This document shows, piece by piece, positions 7,095 through 14,745 of a stretch of DNA of 64,000 bases. The stretch is taken from contig NZ_JBDOIO010000001.1 in assembly GCF_039831995.1 (NCBI RefSeq), positions 186,001-250,000 of the forward strand. The letters run 5' to 3'. Below the pieces are notes generated by a model. The model made no database searches. It saw only the letters and a list, made by a program, of their open reading frames with translations, and had not been told where the DNA came from. Numbering within the stretch: the stretch's first letter is position 1; each line of letters starts with the position of its first letter. This stretch comes from Paenibacillus pabuli (GTDB taxonomy: Bacteria > Bacillota > Bacilli > Paenibacillales > Paenibacillaceae). A program made the translations under genes and the position numbers.

Positions 7095-7337
7095 ATGTCC
7101 TTTATCGCTATAAATCAATCAAATTTCCCAATTGTTGCCTTGGTTCACGAGTTGGCTGACGATAAAGTTAAAGTTCAAATTGGTAGTGCTTGGTCTGAGA
7201 CTAACAGCTACGCTGGAAAACAGAATATGATCGAACTTAATGTAGAATACGATCCTGATGGCGAACCATATTTTACAGATGAGGAAAATTATTTTTACAT
7301 GTCTGATACTCACCGTACTGACTGGGGAAACAAATAA
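7095..7337 (+). CDS. Small acidic protein, function unknown
   Basis: An 80-residue protein behind AGGAGGA (7081-7087). Beta-rich with an acidic second half (DPDGEPYFTDEEN). No motif was recognised. An intrinsic terminator follows at 7354-7375. Confidence 0.65.
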   Translation: MSFIAINQSNFPIVALVHELADDKVKVQIGSAWSETNSYAGKQNMIELNVEYDPDGEPYFTDEENYFYMSDTHRTDWGNK

Positions 7338-7353
7338 CAAATTTACATGAGGG

Positions 7354-7375
7354 AGCCCTATTTTAGGGCTTTTTT
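7354..7375 (+). terminator. Intrinsic terminator
   Basis: AGCCCTA, loop TTT, TAGGGCT, then TTTTT. Confidence 0.85.
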
Positions 7376-7403
7376 ATTTGGTTAAAAATGAGAATTGCAC
7401 GAA

Positions 7404-7563
7404 AATCTCAGATCACAGCATAATCTCAGTTAAGATTGGAAGGTGGGATTCACGTGTTTCTCAGGTGTTTTAGCGGTGAAAATGGGAGATAAATGCTAGT
7501 CTCAGTAATATCTCAGAAATTGTGCATGATATTCTCTTAAATATCTCATTAGTATCTCATGTC
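7404..7563. repeat. TCTCA direct-repeat array with 11-bp register
   Basis: TCTCA occurs at 7406, 7424, 7459, 7500, 7511, 7544 and 7555, and TCTCT at 7533. From 7498 to 7563 the units are spaced 11, 22, 11 and 11 bp, with consensus TATCTCANNAA. Equal phasing of about one helical turn places all copies on one face of the DNA, as in ParR-binding centromeres and iteron arrays. Confidence 0.6.
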
Positions 7564-8055
7564 GACAAATAAGTGTTAGGTGAATTTTAAAAATCAGATG
7601 CCAATTTAATTTGGGATTTTAGTTGTAATTCTATCTGGAAAACATGTACTTTTGTTGACGTTACTGTGAATTTAATCTTAAAATTATTTAAAAATAGCAA
7701 TAATACCTTTCTTTGATAGACTATCATATTTAAAATCAGCTATATATAGTTTCAGTTTAATACATATAGTCCCCATATCATCCTAATTAATGATATATTA
7801 GTAAGGATAAGATTGAATATATCCTACTCGATACCAAAATGTACTTAGTTATAATACAACTATAAATAAACACTTTAGTGGTCATCTCAATTTAATACTC
7901 CCGATACAGATAATCGATTAATACTTACGTTATTAGACGGTCTTGGTGTATTTGGGCATATAATAACTTCACGTCTCCTCTGAATCAAAGTTATTAAGGG
8001 TTAGAATGTTGTAGTACGCATTAACTTAAATTAACTTATGGGTGGAGATTAAACT

Positions 8056-8751
8056 ATGTATACAGCACTAATCAAAACAGATATTGACTCTATTTTGGAA
8101 ACGATATCACAAACTAATGATTTTGACTCACAGCATCAGCAGCTTGCGGATTATGGATTTCATCAATCTGAGATTGCACGTAAAGGTGTATACTCACGTG
8201 GAATTCTCATGAACGATAAATATCTGATTAAGTTCTTCTCGCAGGAACCCTATATCTATGATAACTTTAAATCATTCTCAGGATTCACCGAGTACGGTTA
8301 CCTCAAACAGCTGCAGTCATTTGGGATCGAAGGTGTGCCTCACATCTATGGATATGCTGAGGATAACTTTATGATGGTTGAATTTTGTGGGCTAATGAAT
8401 CTGCGAAAAGATAATATCAGTACTTTAAATTTGATTGAAGCTGAAAATTTGTTGAGATACCTCTACGGAACTTTCTGGAGCATTTACACTGCAACAGGTA
8501 CAATTCCGGATGATATGTTGCAGAAGAACATTGTAATAAGTGATGGAAAATTCACCTTTGTTGATTACTCGGCAGTATCTGCTTTTAATTCAGCATATTT
8601 TGCTAAATCTTATCTAGTACACCGATTGAATTTCTTATTCCTACGTATGTATCGGGCAGAACAGTTAAACGCGCATACATACCAGGAGATTAAGAAACAA
8701 CTTGACTTAATTGAGAATACATCATTAAAAAATATAGCTATTCCTGTGTAA
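8056..8751 (+). CDS. Protein kinase-fold (phosphotransferase-like) protein
   Basis: A 231-residue cytosolic protein behind GGTGGAGAT. Kinase-fold landmarks appear in order: a glycine/strand region with DKYLIKFF (possible ATP-binding Lys, about residue 58), a helix with a Glu (FTEYGYLKQL), a hinge-like FMMVEFCG (about 110-117), and a catalytic-loop-like PDDMLQKNIVI followed by KFTFVDYSA (about 150-178). The last resembles the D-x4-N plus D-F/Y-G arrangement of aminoglycoside phosphotransferase and small bacterial kinases; HRD His and DFG Gly are replaced. The gene follows the long gene-free region and precedes motif copy 5. Substrate unknown. A catalytically inactive kinase-fold protein is a real alternative. 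Confidence 0.5.
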   Translation: MYTALIKTDIDSILETISQTNDFDSQHQQLADYGFHQSEIARKGVYSRGILMNDKYLIKFFSQEPYIYDNFKSFSGFTEYGYLKQLQSFGIEGVPHIYGYAEDNFMMVEFCGLMNLRKDNISTLNLIEAENLLRYLYGTFWSIYTATGTIPDDMLQKNIVISDGKFTFVDYSAVSAFNSAYFAKSYLVHRLNFLFLRMYRAEQLNAHTYQEIKKQLDLIENTSLKNIAIPV

Positions 8752-8762
8752 GTACTGATCAT

Positions 8763-8777
8763 TATTAAATATATAAG
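8763..8777 (+). promoter_or_regulatory. Recurrent promoter-like motif, copy 5
   Basis: ATTAAATATATAAGG, a diverged copy 36 nt before the start at 8814. Confidence 0.4.
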
Positions 8778-8813
8778 GATATATTATAATGGATACGGAT
8801 AGGTGGAGAAAAC

Positions 8814-9122
8814 ATGAGTAAGCATGTCAATGTCGCTATTGTTTTCGTCAGGACTCAGGAAGACGCAGAAAATCTCGTAATTGAACTGGGATTAAAAGCT
8901 GTGGCTATCGGAAAATGTAAAAACCGGGATTTATACTTCGCTGCTGTGCAGATACGTGTCTCATTCCGTGATTTTAAACATATGGCCGAAACACTTAGTT
9001 GTTGGACACTTGTGTGTGATGAGATTGTCAAATTAGCTTTTGGTATGGATACCGGCGAAACTCTCGCTGATAGAGTGACACGCAAAGCTAATGAGTGGAT
9101 CAGTACTATTATTAATCTTTAG
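8814..9122 (+). CDS. Small alpha/beta protein, function unknown
   Basis: A 102-residue protein behind GGTGGAG. Alternating strands and helices with no membrane segment or catalytic motif. It stands between motif copy 5 and a 100-nt gap. Confidence 0.6.
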   Translation: MSKHVNVAIVFVRTQEDAENLVIELGLKAVAIGKCKNRDLYFAAVQIRVSFRDFKHMAETLSCWTLVCDEIVKLAFGMDTGETLADRVTRKANEWISTIINL

Positions 9123-9225
9123 TTAATATTCTATAAAGATTTACTTAATAGCTCCAAGTAGAATTGAGATTTGACGAAAATCTTGTTCTATTTGGGGCAT
9201 TATACGTTTGGAGGTGATTCTGTTG

Positions 9226-9603
9226 ATGATAACCGAGGAAGACGGTAAGGTTGTCAAAATGTTTATATTAATCCCAGTTGCAGAGAAAACACTTGATGTA
9301 AATATCAAGCGAATGCGCAAGGCTGATCTCAAGATACCCGAACTCTTCATCGGACAGTTAATTCTCCTTCAGGACGAATTAATTAAAAAGTATCGAGGAA
9401 CTAAAATACGGATGCGTGAGTTAGGCATAAAGGTATTGGAATCTCAACAAAACCCTGACGGAATCTTCGCAACCTATAAGTGCCGAGGTTATGAACACAA
9501 GATGAATTTACGGTGGGAATTAATCCGGAGCGATATCATGACACTTCTTTCTGAAATGATGGATATCGATCTCGATAAGCTAGAAGTATTAACTGATGAA
9601 TAG
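9226..9603 (+). CDS. Basic protein, function unknown
   Basis: A 125-residue Lys/Arg-rich protein. ATG 9226 is chosen because GGAGGTGA sits at 9210-9217; TTG 9208 would lie before it. A central helical part (residues 25-70) contains KYRGTKIRMRELGIKVL. No family was recognised. The next gene starts 12 nt downstream. Confidence 0.65.
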   Translation: MITEEDGKVVKMFILIPVAEKTLDVNIKRMRKADLKIPELFIGQLILLQDELIKKYRGTKIRMRELGIKVLESQQNPDGIFATYKCRGYEHKMNLRWELIRSDIMTLLSEMMDIDLDKLEVLTDE

Positions 9604-9615
9604 GAGGAAGAATTA

Positions 9616-9834
9616 ATGAATACTTATACGGTCGTTATTAATGTTTATGGAATGCGGAAAGTTCACGGTGTAATCGCAAATGACGAAGAATCTGCTGAAA
9701 CGCTGATCCGTCAACACTGGAATGGTGAAGAAAGTGTATTTATTGAGCGTATTGAATTGGTCACAGAATGTGGTATCTTTATCACTAAAGACGTACCTGA
9801 TTATTCTATTGATATTTTGGAAAAACTATTATAA
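9616..9834 (+). CDS. Small protein, function unknown
   Basis: A 72-residue acidic protein behind AGGAGGA. The N-terminal half is a beta hairpin plus helix (TYTVVINVYGMRKVHG, then DEESAETLIRQHW), typical of compact phage accessory proteins, but I cannot name a family. A terminator follows. Confidence 0.65.
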   Translation: MNTYTVVINVYGMRKVHGVIANDEESAETLIRQHWNGEESVFIERIELVTECGIFITKDVPDYSIDILEKLL

Positions 9835-9854
9835 AAATATTTGCATATTACACT

Positions 9855-9881
9855 AAACCGTGGTTAAAGCCACGGTTTTTT
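9855..9881 (+). terminator. Intrinsic terminator
   Basis: AAACCGTGG, loop TTAAAG, CCACGGTTT, then TTT. Confidence 0.9.
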
Positions 9882-9937
9882 GTGTGACTATAAAATATCC
9901 ATTTAATTATGTTATTAACAGAGAATAATAAAGTATT

Positions 9938-9956
9938 TATTTAAGTAGTTATCAAC
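9938..9956 (+). promoter_or_regulatory. Recurrent promoter-like motif, copy 6
   Basis: TATTTAAGTAGTTATCAAC, 24 nt before the start at 9981, after a terminator; the AAGG end is not conserved. Confidence 0.4.
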
Positions 9957-9980
9957 TACCTTATGATAAGAGGTGTACAT

Positions 9981-10244
9981 ATGAGTTTAGACATTCATGG
10001 ATGGGACATGCACGATATTCAGTCAGCAATGCGAGGGAAAAGTATTTTCGAAGTTTTACAGATGTATCGTGACAAAACCGCTGAAATGACAGCCAGATCG
10101 CTTGACTACACTCAAGCACGCGATGACGACAATGAAGCCGCTATTGCACGACTTACAAGTGAGTACGATCACCTTGAAAAAGAAAAGTGTGTTATCGCAT
10201 TACATATCGCAAATACACTGAGTAAAGATTCTGAAACTAGATAA
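9981..10244 (+). CDS. Small coiled-coil-like protein
   Basis: An 87-residue protein; ATG 9981 follows AGAGGTG (9969-9975), while the in-frame ATG 9963 precedes that site. Residues 25-80 are almost entirely helical and charged, suggesting a coiled coil. It is the first gene of a run (9981-13235) with close spacing and no internal terminator. Confidence 0.65.
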   Translation: MSLDIHGWDMHDIQSAMRGKSIFEVLQMYRDKTAEMTARSLDYTQARDDDNEAAIARLTSEYDHLEKEKCVIALHIANTLSKDSETR

Positions 10245-10260
10245 ATTGGAGGTATTATTT

Positions 10261-10617
10261 ATGAAAAATCAATCGATAAACGCAGCACCTGCGGAAGTTG
10301 CCGGAGATGATTTCGAGTTTGTTGATCTTAAACCTGCATCGTATATGAGAAAACTCACTGAGACGGCTCAAAACGCAACAGTTGAAAAATGGTGGGGAAC
10401 TTTCAAGTATAAGTTGGAAGCGGCTATTGAACGTGCAGCTACCAGTGAATCACTGCAGTTAGCTATTAAAAAAGGTGAGGAATTGGATGACTATGGTTTC
10501 GTTTCATCTGAAAGACACCGTAATATTTTGACACGTGAATTGACTGAACTTGGGTACACTGTTGAATATTTTGAGGATAAAGATGGCAGAGAACGTACAA
10601 TCCTTATTAAATGGTAA
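10261..10617 (+). CDS. Small protein, function unknown
   Basis: A 118-residue protein with ATG 10261 behind GGAGG. Mostly helical, ending in a beta hairpin (YTVEYFEDKDGRERTILIKW). No motif. It sits directly before the first nucleotidyltransferase gene. Confidence 0.65.
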   Translation: MKNQSINAAPAEVAGDDFEFVDLKPASYMRKLTETAQNATVEKWWGTFKYKLEAAIERAATSESLQLAIKKGEELDDYGFVSSERHRNILTRELTELGYTVEYFEDKDGRERTILIKW

Positions 10618-10649
10618 AATAGTTGACTGTACATGAAAGGATGGTTACT

Positions 10650-11621
10650 ATGTCAAGATTCGATTTAATGACTGCTGAAGAAAAGGAAGCTTATTTTCAA
10701 CCGAATACGATCCTGAAGGTTATCACTGGTTCAACTTCCTACGGCTTAAATACTCCTGAATCCGACACCGATATGAAGTCTATTGTTAACTTACCGGTAT
10801 ATGACCTATTCTCGATGGGAGAGGAATTTACTACAACAGTTTCTTCTGATCCAGATCACGAATATCATTCACTTAAAAAGTTTCTTTCTCTGGCACAGAC
10901 TCAAAATCCGACTGTACTTGAGATCATCAGTGGATTAGATCAGTTTGTAGTGCAGACATCTCCGGTTGGTGACTATCTCCGCAAAAATAAATCGATTTTC
11001 CTTTCTAACGGAATCGTAAATAGTTTCGGAGGTTATGCCAAACAGCAGCTTCTGCGCATCAAAAACGGATTAGGTGTCGCCACTATTGATGACAATATCG
11101 TACACTTGAAAGAAACTCTCGATCGAGTTATGGCTACATTTGATGAGCACTATCCTACATATGGCGAAGGAAAATTAACCGTCACTAATGTAGGTGTTGA
11201 TGATCAAGGGCGTGCTGATATTAACTTAAATATCAATTATGATAAGATCGAATTACGGCAACTCGCTGGTATGACATCTGAACTCACTAATGCAAGCAAG
11301 AACTTTAATAAAATGGGTGCACGTAACAAAAAAGCTGGCGATAAACTGGGTAAACATGCTATGAACTTAATTCGACTTCTAATCGTAGGTGCTAAGGCGA
11401 TGCGAACGGGGGAATTGGAAGTTTACCAAGGACATAACCGAGACTTACTCCTTGATTTACGTAATCTTAAATATACGTGGGACGAAGTTTTCGAAATGGT
11501 TGCTGAATATGATTTTGAATTCCAGGAAGCTCGGAAACACTCAGTATTGCCTGATTTTGTGGATAAGCAAGAAATCGACAGAATGTATCGCAGGCTATCT
11601 ATTAAGTGGTACGGAGTTTAA
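10650..11621 (+). CDS. Nucleotidyltransferase-fold protein 1
   Basis: A 323-residue protein of the DNA polymerase beta-like nucleotidyltransferase superfamily (the YcgL/COG3541 type common in large phages). The catalytic signature is GSTSYGLNTPESDTDMKSI: the G-S motif followed by D-x-D metal ligands, near residues 26-44. A third acidic position is expected in the strand after it. A helical C-terminal half (residues 200-310) has GARNKKAGDKLGKHAMNLIRLL, consistent with a substrate-binding helix bundle. The expected chemistry is transfer of a nucleotide to a protein, RNA or small molecule; the acceptor is unknown. A second member lies at 12444. ATG 10650 is chosen on the AAAGG at 10636-10640. 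Confidence 0.75.
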   Translation: MSRFDLMTAEEKEAYFQPNTILKVITGSTSYGLNTPESDTDMKSIVNLPVYDLFSMGEEFTTTVSSDPDHEYHSLKKFLSLAQTQNPTVLEIISGLDQFVVQTSPVGDYLRKNKSIFLSNGIVNSFGGYAKQQLLRIKNGLGVATIDDNIVHLKETLDRVMATFDEHYPTYGEGKLTVTNVGVDDQGRADINLNINYDKIELRQLAGMTSELTNASKNFNKMGARNKKAGDKLGKHAMNLIRLLIVGAKAMRTGELEVYQGHNRDLLLDLRNLKYTWDEVFEMVAEYDFEFQEARKHSVLPDFVDKQEIDRMYRRLSIKWYGV

Positions 11622-11644
11622 TTATAACAACTGGAGGAACTATT

Positions 11645-12055
11645 ATGACATGGGAAAAATTGATGGTAATTTTCGAGGATATTAAATCTGAGGCTTTTGA
11701 CAGTATGACAATTTCAGAAATTTTGAATGACCTCAGTTATTTATCCCCACATGAAAATTTGTATGTAGCTTCTGGAGTTTACCTTGACGGATCTTTTGGA
11801 AGCTATCGTGGGTACTATAACGATATGGCTATCGGATATAGTACGACAGAGACTGGTCTATTCCGGGTAGAAGATTTCGAAACAATTTTACGGAATGCAC
11901 TAGCGGCAGGATCGATGATGAGTTACAAAAACGGTGATTACCCTATCACCCCTGATACTAAGGTCTGGCTTGCTGAGGAAAATGACCTCGGTGAAATGAT
12001 TGTGGCAATCAGAAGGATTGACGGTAACGCTTATATCATCACAAAACAGGACTAA
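11645..12055 (+). CDS. Phage-type small protein with a SYRGYY motif
   Basis: A 136-residue protein behind TGGAGGA. A SYRGYYNDMAIGY segment at about residues 56-68 and an NGDYPITPDTKVWLAE segment at 98-113 recall an uncharacterised family I have seen in phages, in which a short Tyr-rich strand is followed by a T-x-V/L-W strand. No function is known to me. Confidence 0.6.
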   Translation: MTWEKLMVIFEDIKSEAFDSMTISEILNDLSYLSPHENLYVASGVYLDGSFGSYRGYYNDMAIGYSTTETGLFRVEDFETILRNALAAGSMMSYKNGDYPITPDTKVWLAEENDLGEMIVAIRRIDGNAYIITKQD

Positions 12056-12071
12056 TTTGGAGGTATAATTC

Positions 12072-12431
12072 ATGGGAAAGCAGATTATTAAGCAACCTGA
12101 CTCCAGATTCTGTATTTTCAGTACTAACACTGACGATCTTATTCTTTGTAATTTGAACCGTGACGAGGTAATCGAATATTTCAGCGATTATCCTGCAGAA
12201 TCACAGGATCGTCTGAAAGAATTGGAATTGGTCGAAGCAGGACAACCTGCCTACTACCAATTCACTATGTCCTTTGTTGAAGCTGTAGAGCACCGCAACA
12301 TGGTTCACCATAACAAATTTTACGAAGGTCATAGTCACGTTGAACCTGAAGAACTTAAACAGATCATCGAAGACCAGCTTGCACTCTTGAATATCAAATT
12401 CGAAGATACTCTATTTTTCGACGAAGACTAG
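12072..12431 (+). CDS. Acidic protein, function unknown
   Basis: A 119-residue protein behind TTTGGAGGT. It has a His-rich middle (EHRNMVHHNKFYEGHSH, about residues 75-91) and an acidic C-terminus. The His cluster could bind metal but has no spacing I recognise. It stands between the SYRGYY protein and the second nucleotidyltransferase. Confidence 0.65.
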   Translation: MGKQIIKQPDSRFCIFSTNTDDLILCNLNRDEVIEYFSDYPAESQDRLKELELVEAGQPAYYQFTMSFVEAVEHRNMVHHNKFYEGHSHVEPEELKQIIEDQLALLNIKFEDTLFFDED

Positions 12432-12443
12432 GAGGAATAAGTT

Positions 12444-13235
12444 GTGAGCGAAGAACTCATCATGGAAGTACGTGAATTTGTGTCTAACAAAATAGGTTCG
12501 GATGACATCAGTAACTCGATGATTTACTTATGTCAGGCAGGATCACATATTAGTGGTACAAACGACGAAACATCGGATTTGGACTTCCGTGCAATATCAG
12601 CACCTGATATTAGTACAGTTTTTGGATTGGATGCCTTCGATCACACTAAACTTATTGGTGGGCAAGGTAAAATTAACCATAAGGATGACTTCGATGTGGA
12701 GATTTATAGTCCTCGGGAATTTATTAAAGATGCATACTACGGTGAAATTATACCTTTCGAAATGCTTCACGTTGGAGAAGAATTTCAATTGGATTTAGCC
12801 AAACCTTTTAAGCCGCTCTATGACCGACGTGATATGTTCTTGTCTAAATCTGTGGTACGCAAGTACTCGAAATTTATCGATGGTTGCTTCAAGAAGTCAG
12901 CTGTACCTGTCAAAAGTCTTAAACGTGAGGACAAAATTCAGCGTGCAACAGCCTATGGCTATGAGACTAAGGAAGCAATGAACTCTATCAAATGTCTACG
13001 ACTCATGATCGAGCTATTGGATACCGGTGAAGTTAACCTCTATCGTAAAGATAGGGAGGAACTTCTCGACATCAAGCGAGGTAAGTATACGGTTGAAGAG
13101 TATCACAAAATTTACAAGGAACTTCGTGAGGAACTTGAATCCAAACTTAAAGAGAATACCGCTATACCTGATAGAGCAAACTACAAACAGGTCAATGAAT
13201 TTCTCATAAGTTACATGAGATTCCTTTATCCTTAA
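12444..13235 (+). CDS. Nucleotidyltransferase-fold protein 2
   Basis: A 263-residue protein with GTG start 12444 behind AGGAGGAA. The signature AGSHISGTNDETSDLDFR (about residues 32-49) is the same G-S-x-x-x-G-x-x-x-x-x-S-D-x-D pattern as in the gene at 10650, and a further acidic strand DDFDVEIY follows at about residue 79, a likely third metal ligand. The C-terminal helices carry KCLRLMIELL and the repeated DREELLDIKRGKYT, which parallels RDLLLDLRNLKYTWDE in the first copy, so the two are diverged paralogs. A terminator ends this operon. Confidence 0.75.
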   Translation: MSEELIMEVREFVSNKIGSDDISNSMIYLCQAGSHISGTNDETSDLDFRAISAPDISTVFGLDAFDHTKLIGGQGKINHKDDFDVEIYSPREFIKDAYYGEIIPFEMLHVGEEFQLDLAKPFKPLYDRRDMFLSKSVVRKYSKFIDGCFKKSAVPVKSLKREDKIQRATAYGYETKEAMNSIKCLRLMIELLDTGEVNLYRKDREELLDIKRGKYTVEEYHKIYKELREELESKLKENTAIPDRANYKQVNEFLISYMRFLYP

Positions 13236-13241
13236 AATTGT

Positions 13242-13270
13242 AAGCAACCGATTTATTTCGGTTGCTTTTT
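13242..13270 (+). terminator. Intrinsic terminator
   Basis: AAGCAACCGA, loop TTTATT, TCGGTTGCTT, then TTT. Confidence 0.9.
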
Positions 13271-13350
13271 ATTTGGTCTATAACTCATCGTTGAAATTAA
13301 TTAGTTGGAAATAGATTATAGAATAGTTTTCGTAGTAAAGGGGAATCTAA

Positions 13351-13656
13351 ATGGCAATTTGTCAGAGATGCGCTTCAAACTACCGAGAACCTGAAAACAA
13401 CTCAGATGAGCATCTATGTCCTAAGTGTGAGCACTTCCTCCGCACAGGCAGGCGATACTACGGTAAAGTTATTAGGTATGATGAGGAAACACGAACTGGA
13501 ATGGTGGAAGTATACGAAATGTTATATACTTTCGCAGTATTACCTAGTATTCTTCCTGGAATGAGGTCGATCCGAGAAACTGATATGATCGAACTAGCAA
13601 AAGTAGAAAAGCAAAACAGTTTGAAGTACTATTTTACTTATTTAGGTCATTATTAG
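13351..13656 (+). CDS. Zinc-ribbon protein
   Basis: A 101-residue protein behind AAAGGGG. Two CxxC pairs (Cys4/Cys7 and Cys23/Cys26) at the N-terminus form a probable zinc ribbon. The rest is a small beta-rich domain (YYGKVIRYDEETRTGMVEV). Zinc ribbons of this size often bind nucleic acid or act as adaptor domains; nothing more can be said. Confidence 0.65.
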   Translation: MAICQRCASNYREPENNSDEHLCPKCEHFLRTGRRYYGKVIRYDEETRTGMVEVYEMLYTFAVLPSILPGMRSIRETDMIELAKVEKQNSLKYYFTYLGHY

Positions 13657-13713
13657 TTTCAAGTAGTAAATAATGTTCTTTATACATAATCTCACAATTA
13701 TCGTAATTATTTC

Positions 13714-13742
13714 TTGAATGTAAAGGTAAATTGTGTTATAAT
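13714..13742 (+). promoter_or_regulatory. Sigma-A-type promoter
   Basis: TTGAAT, exactly 17 nt, TATAAT. This matches the housekeeping consensus and differs from the recurrent motif. Transcription would start near 13750. Confidence 0.75.
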
Positions 13743-13753
13743 TATATGGGACA

Positions 13754-13832
13754 TTAATTAATCGCATTAATTAAGAGATACAGAAGAAATGACTTTAGAA
13801 GTCGAATGAATAATTCGTCTTATAGAGTCATT
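13754..13832 (+). repeat. Two stem-loops in a 5' leader
   Basis: TTAATTAA (13754-13761) pairs with its copy at 13767-13774; then AATGACTTTA (13788-13797) pairs with TAGAGTCATT (13823-13832), enclosing a CGAAT/ATTCG stem. Both lie between the sigma-A promoter and the start at 13882. Confidence 0.6.
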
Positions 13833-13881
13833 ACTTATTTACACCGCGTTTATTAATGGTTTACCCTAGGAGGGAATTAAC

Positions 13882-14136
13882 ATGAACTATACTATAGGGG
13901 ACTCAGGGGACAAAGTATTTAATCCTCTTTACTCTCAAGATGGTGATGTTGTAACCTACTTTGAATCTTTCGGCGTTGTTGGAACAGGTGTAGTCAAAGG
14001 CAACGAACCTTACGCTGAAGGCGTTTTTGTATATGGTGAGGGTTGGAGTCAATTTGCCAATAAGTTCTTCATTATTAAAGTTGAACGTGGTAACGAAGTA
14101 ATTTTTCAACAGGAGTGGTACAATGAAGTTCAATAA
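13882..14136 (+). CDS. Small beta-rich protein, function unknown
   Basis: An 84-residue protein behind AGGAGGG. Gly, Val and aromatic residues alternate in a beta pattern. First gene behind the sigma-A promoter at 13714, so it is probably made early or constitutively. Confidence 0.65.
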   Translation: MNYTIGDSGDKVFNPLYSQDGDVVTYFESFGVVGTGVVKGNEPYAEGVFVYGEGWSQFANKFFIIKVERGNEVIFQQEWYNEVQ

Positions 14137-14158
14137 TCACGGAATGGGGAGTTAAATT

Positions 14159-14395
14159 ATGTATGTGTCATCTAAAAACGGAATTTTAGCTATCGAAGAT
14201 GATTCAAAATTTACTTATGTTAGTCAAAATTCAATTCCCGCTGAACTTGTGGAAACGGTACCTGATACCAACGACTTCGTTTACCTATTGCCCTCAACTC
14301 TGGTGGATGAGGTAACACGACTTATCGATACCGATATGGCAAAAGCGGCAGACTACGTAAAAAGCCGATCACTTGTCACTGTGGAAGCGGTATAA
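14159..14395 (+). CDS. Small protein, function unknown
   Basis: A 78-residue acidic protein behind GGGGAG, second in the sigma-A-driven unit. No motif recognised. Confidence 0.6.
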   Translation: MYVSSKNGILAIEDDSKFTYVSQNSIPAELVETVPDTNDFVYLLPSTLVDEVTRLIDTDMAKAADYVKSRSLVTVEAV

Positions 14396-14432
14396 CAGTA
14401 GATGAGCATAATAGCAGTGATGGGGTGATTAG

Positions 14433-14567
14433 TTGATAAACGATTTTATAGATTTCTTAAACAATGCTGATCTGCCAACTTTGTTAGCTATTTTAATAAT
14501 CTCGATAATTGCACTCGTTGCATATGTAGTTATAGACAAACTTTTCTTTTCCGACCGTCTATGGTAG
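14433..14567 (+). CDS. 44-residue membrane microprotein
   Basis: TTG start 14433 behind GGGGTGAT. One strong transmembrane helix (LLAILIISIIALVAYVVI, residues 17-34) with an acidic N-terminus and a short C-terminal tail. Last gene of the sigma-A unit, before a terminator-like hairpin. Confidence 0.5.
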   Translation: MINDFIDFLNNADLPTLLAILIISIIALVAYVVIDKLFFSDRLW

Positions 14568-14636
14568 TAGCTCTTCTGGGTATTCCCAGTAACACAGTAC
14601 ATATAAATAGAGACTGTAACGTATCGTTGCAATTCT

Positions 14637-14675
14637 ATTAATATATAGCGATTCTATATTAATCGTTTGTTTTTT
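14637..14675 (+). terminator. AT-rich terminator hairpin
   Basis: ATTAATATATAG pairs with CTATATTAAT (loop CGATT), followed by a T-rich run to 14675. Confidence 0.65.
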
Positions 14676-14697
14676 GTTGCATCTAAATAATAACCAT

Positions 14698-14715
14698 ATA
14701 ATTAAGTAGTAGAAG
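14698..14715 (+). promoter_or_regulatory. Recurrent promoter-like motif, copy 7
   Basis: ATAATTAAGTAGTAGAAG, 30 nt before the topoisomerase subunit at 14746. Confidence 0.6.
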
Positions 14716-14745
14716 AAAAATCTGTTTAGGAAGGTATGATATATC

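Larger units (their letters stand above)
7338..8055 (+). other. Gene-free AT-rich region of 718 bp
   Basis: No credible reading frame on either strand. It contains the terminator at 7354-7375, the TCTCA repeat array at 7404-7563, and then about 480 bp of AT-rich sequence without any conserved element I recognise. Such a gap is exceptional in this dense element and is a natural place for a replication origin, centromere or long regulatory region. No DnaA-box cluster was noticed. Confidence 0.6.
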
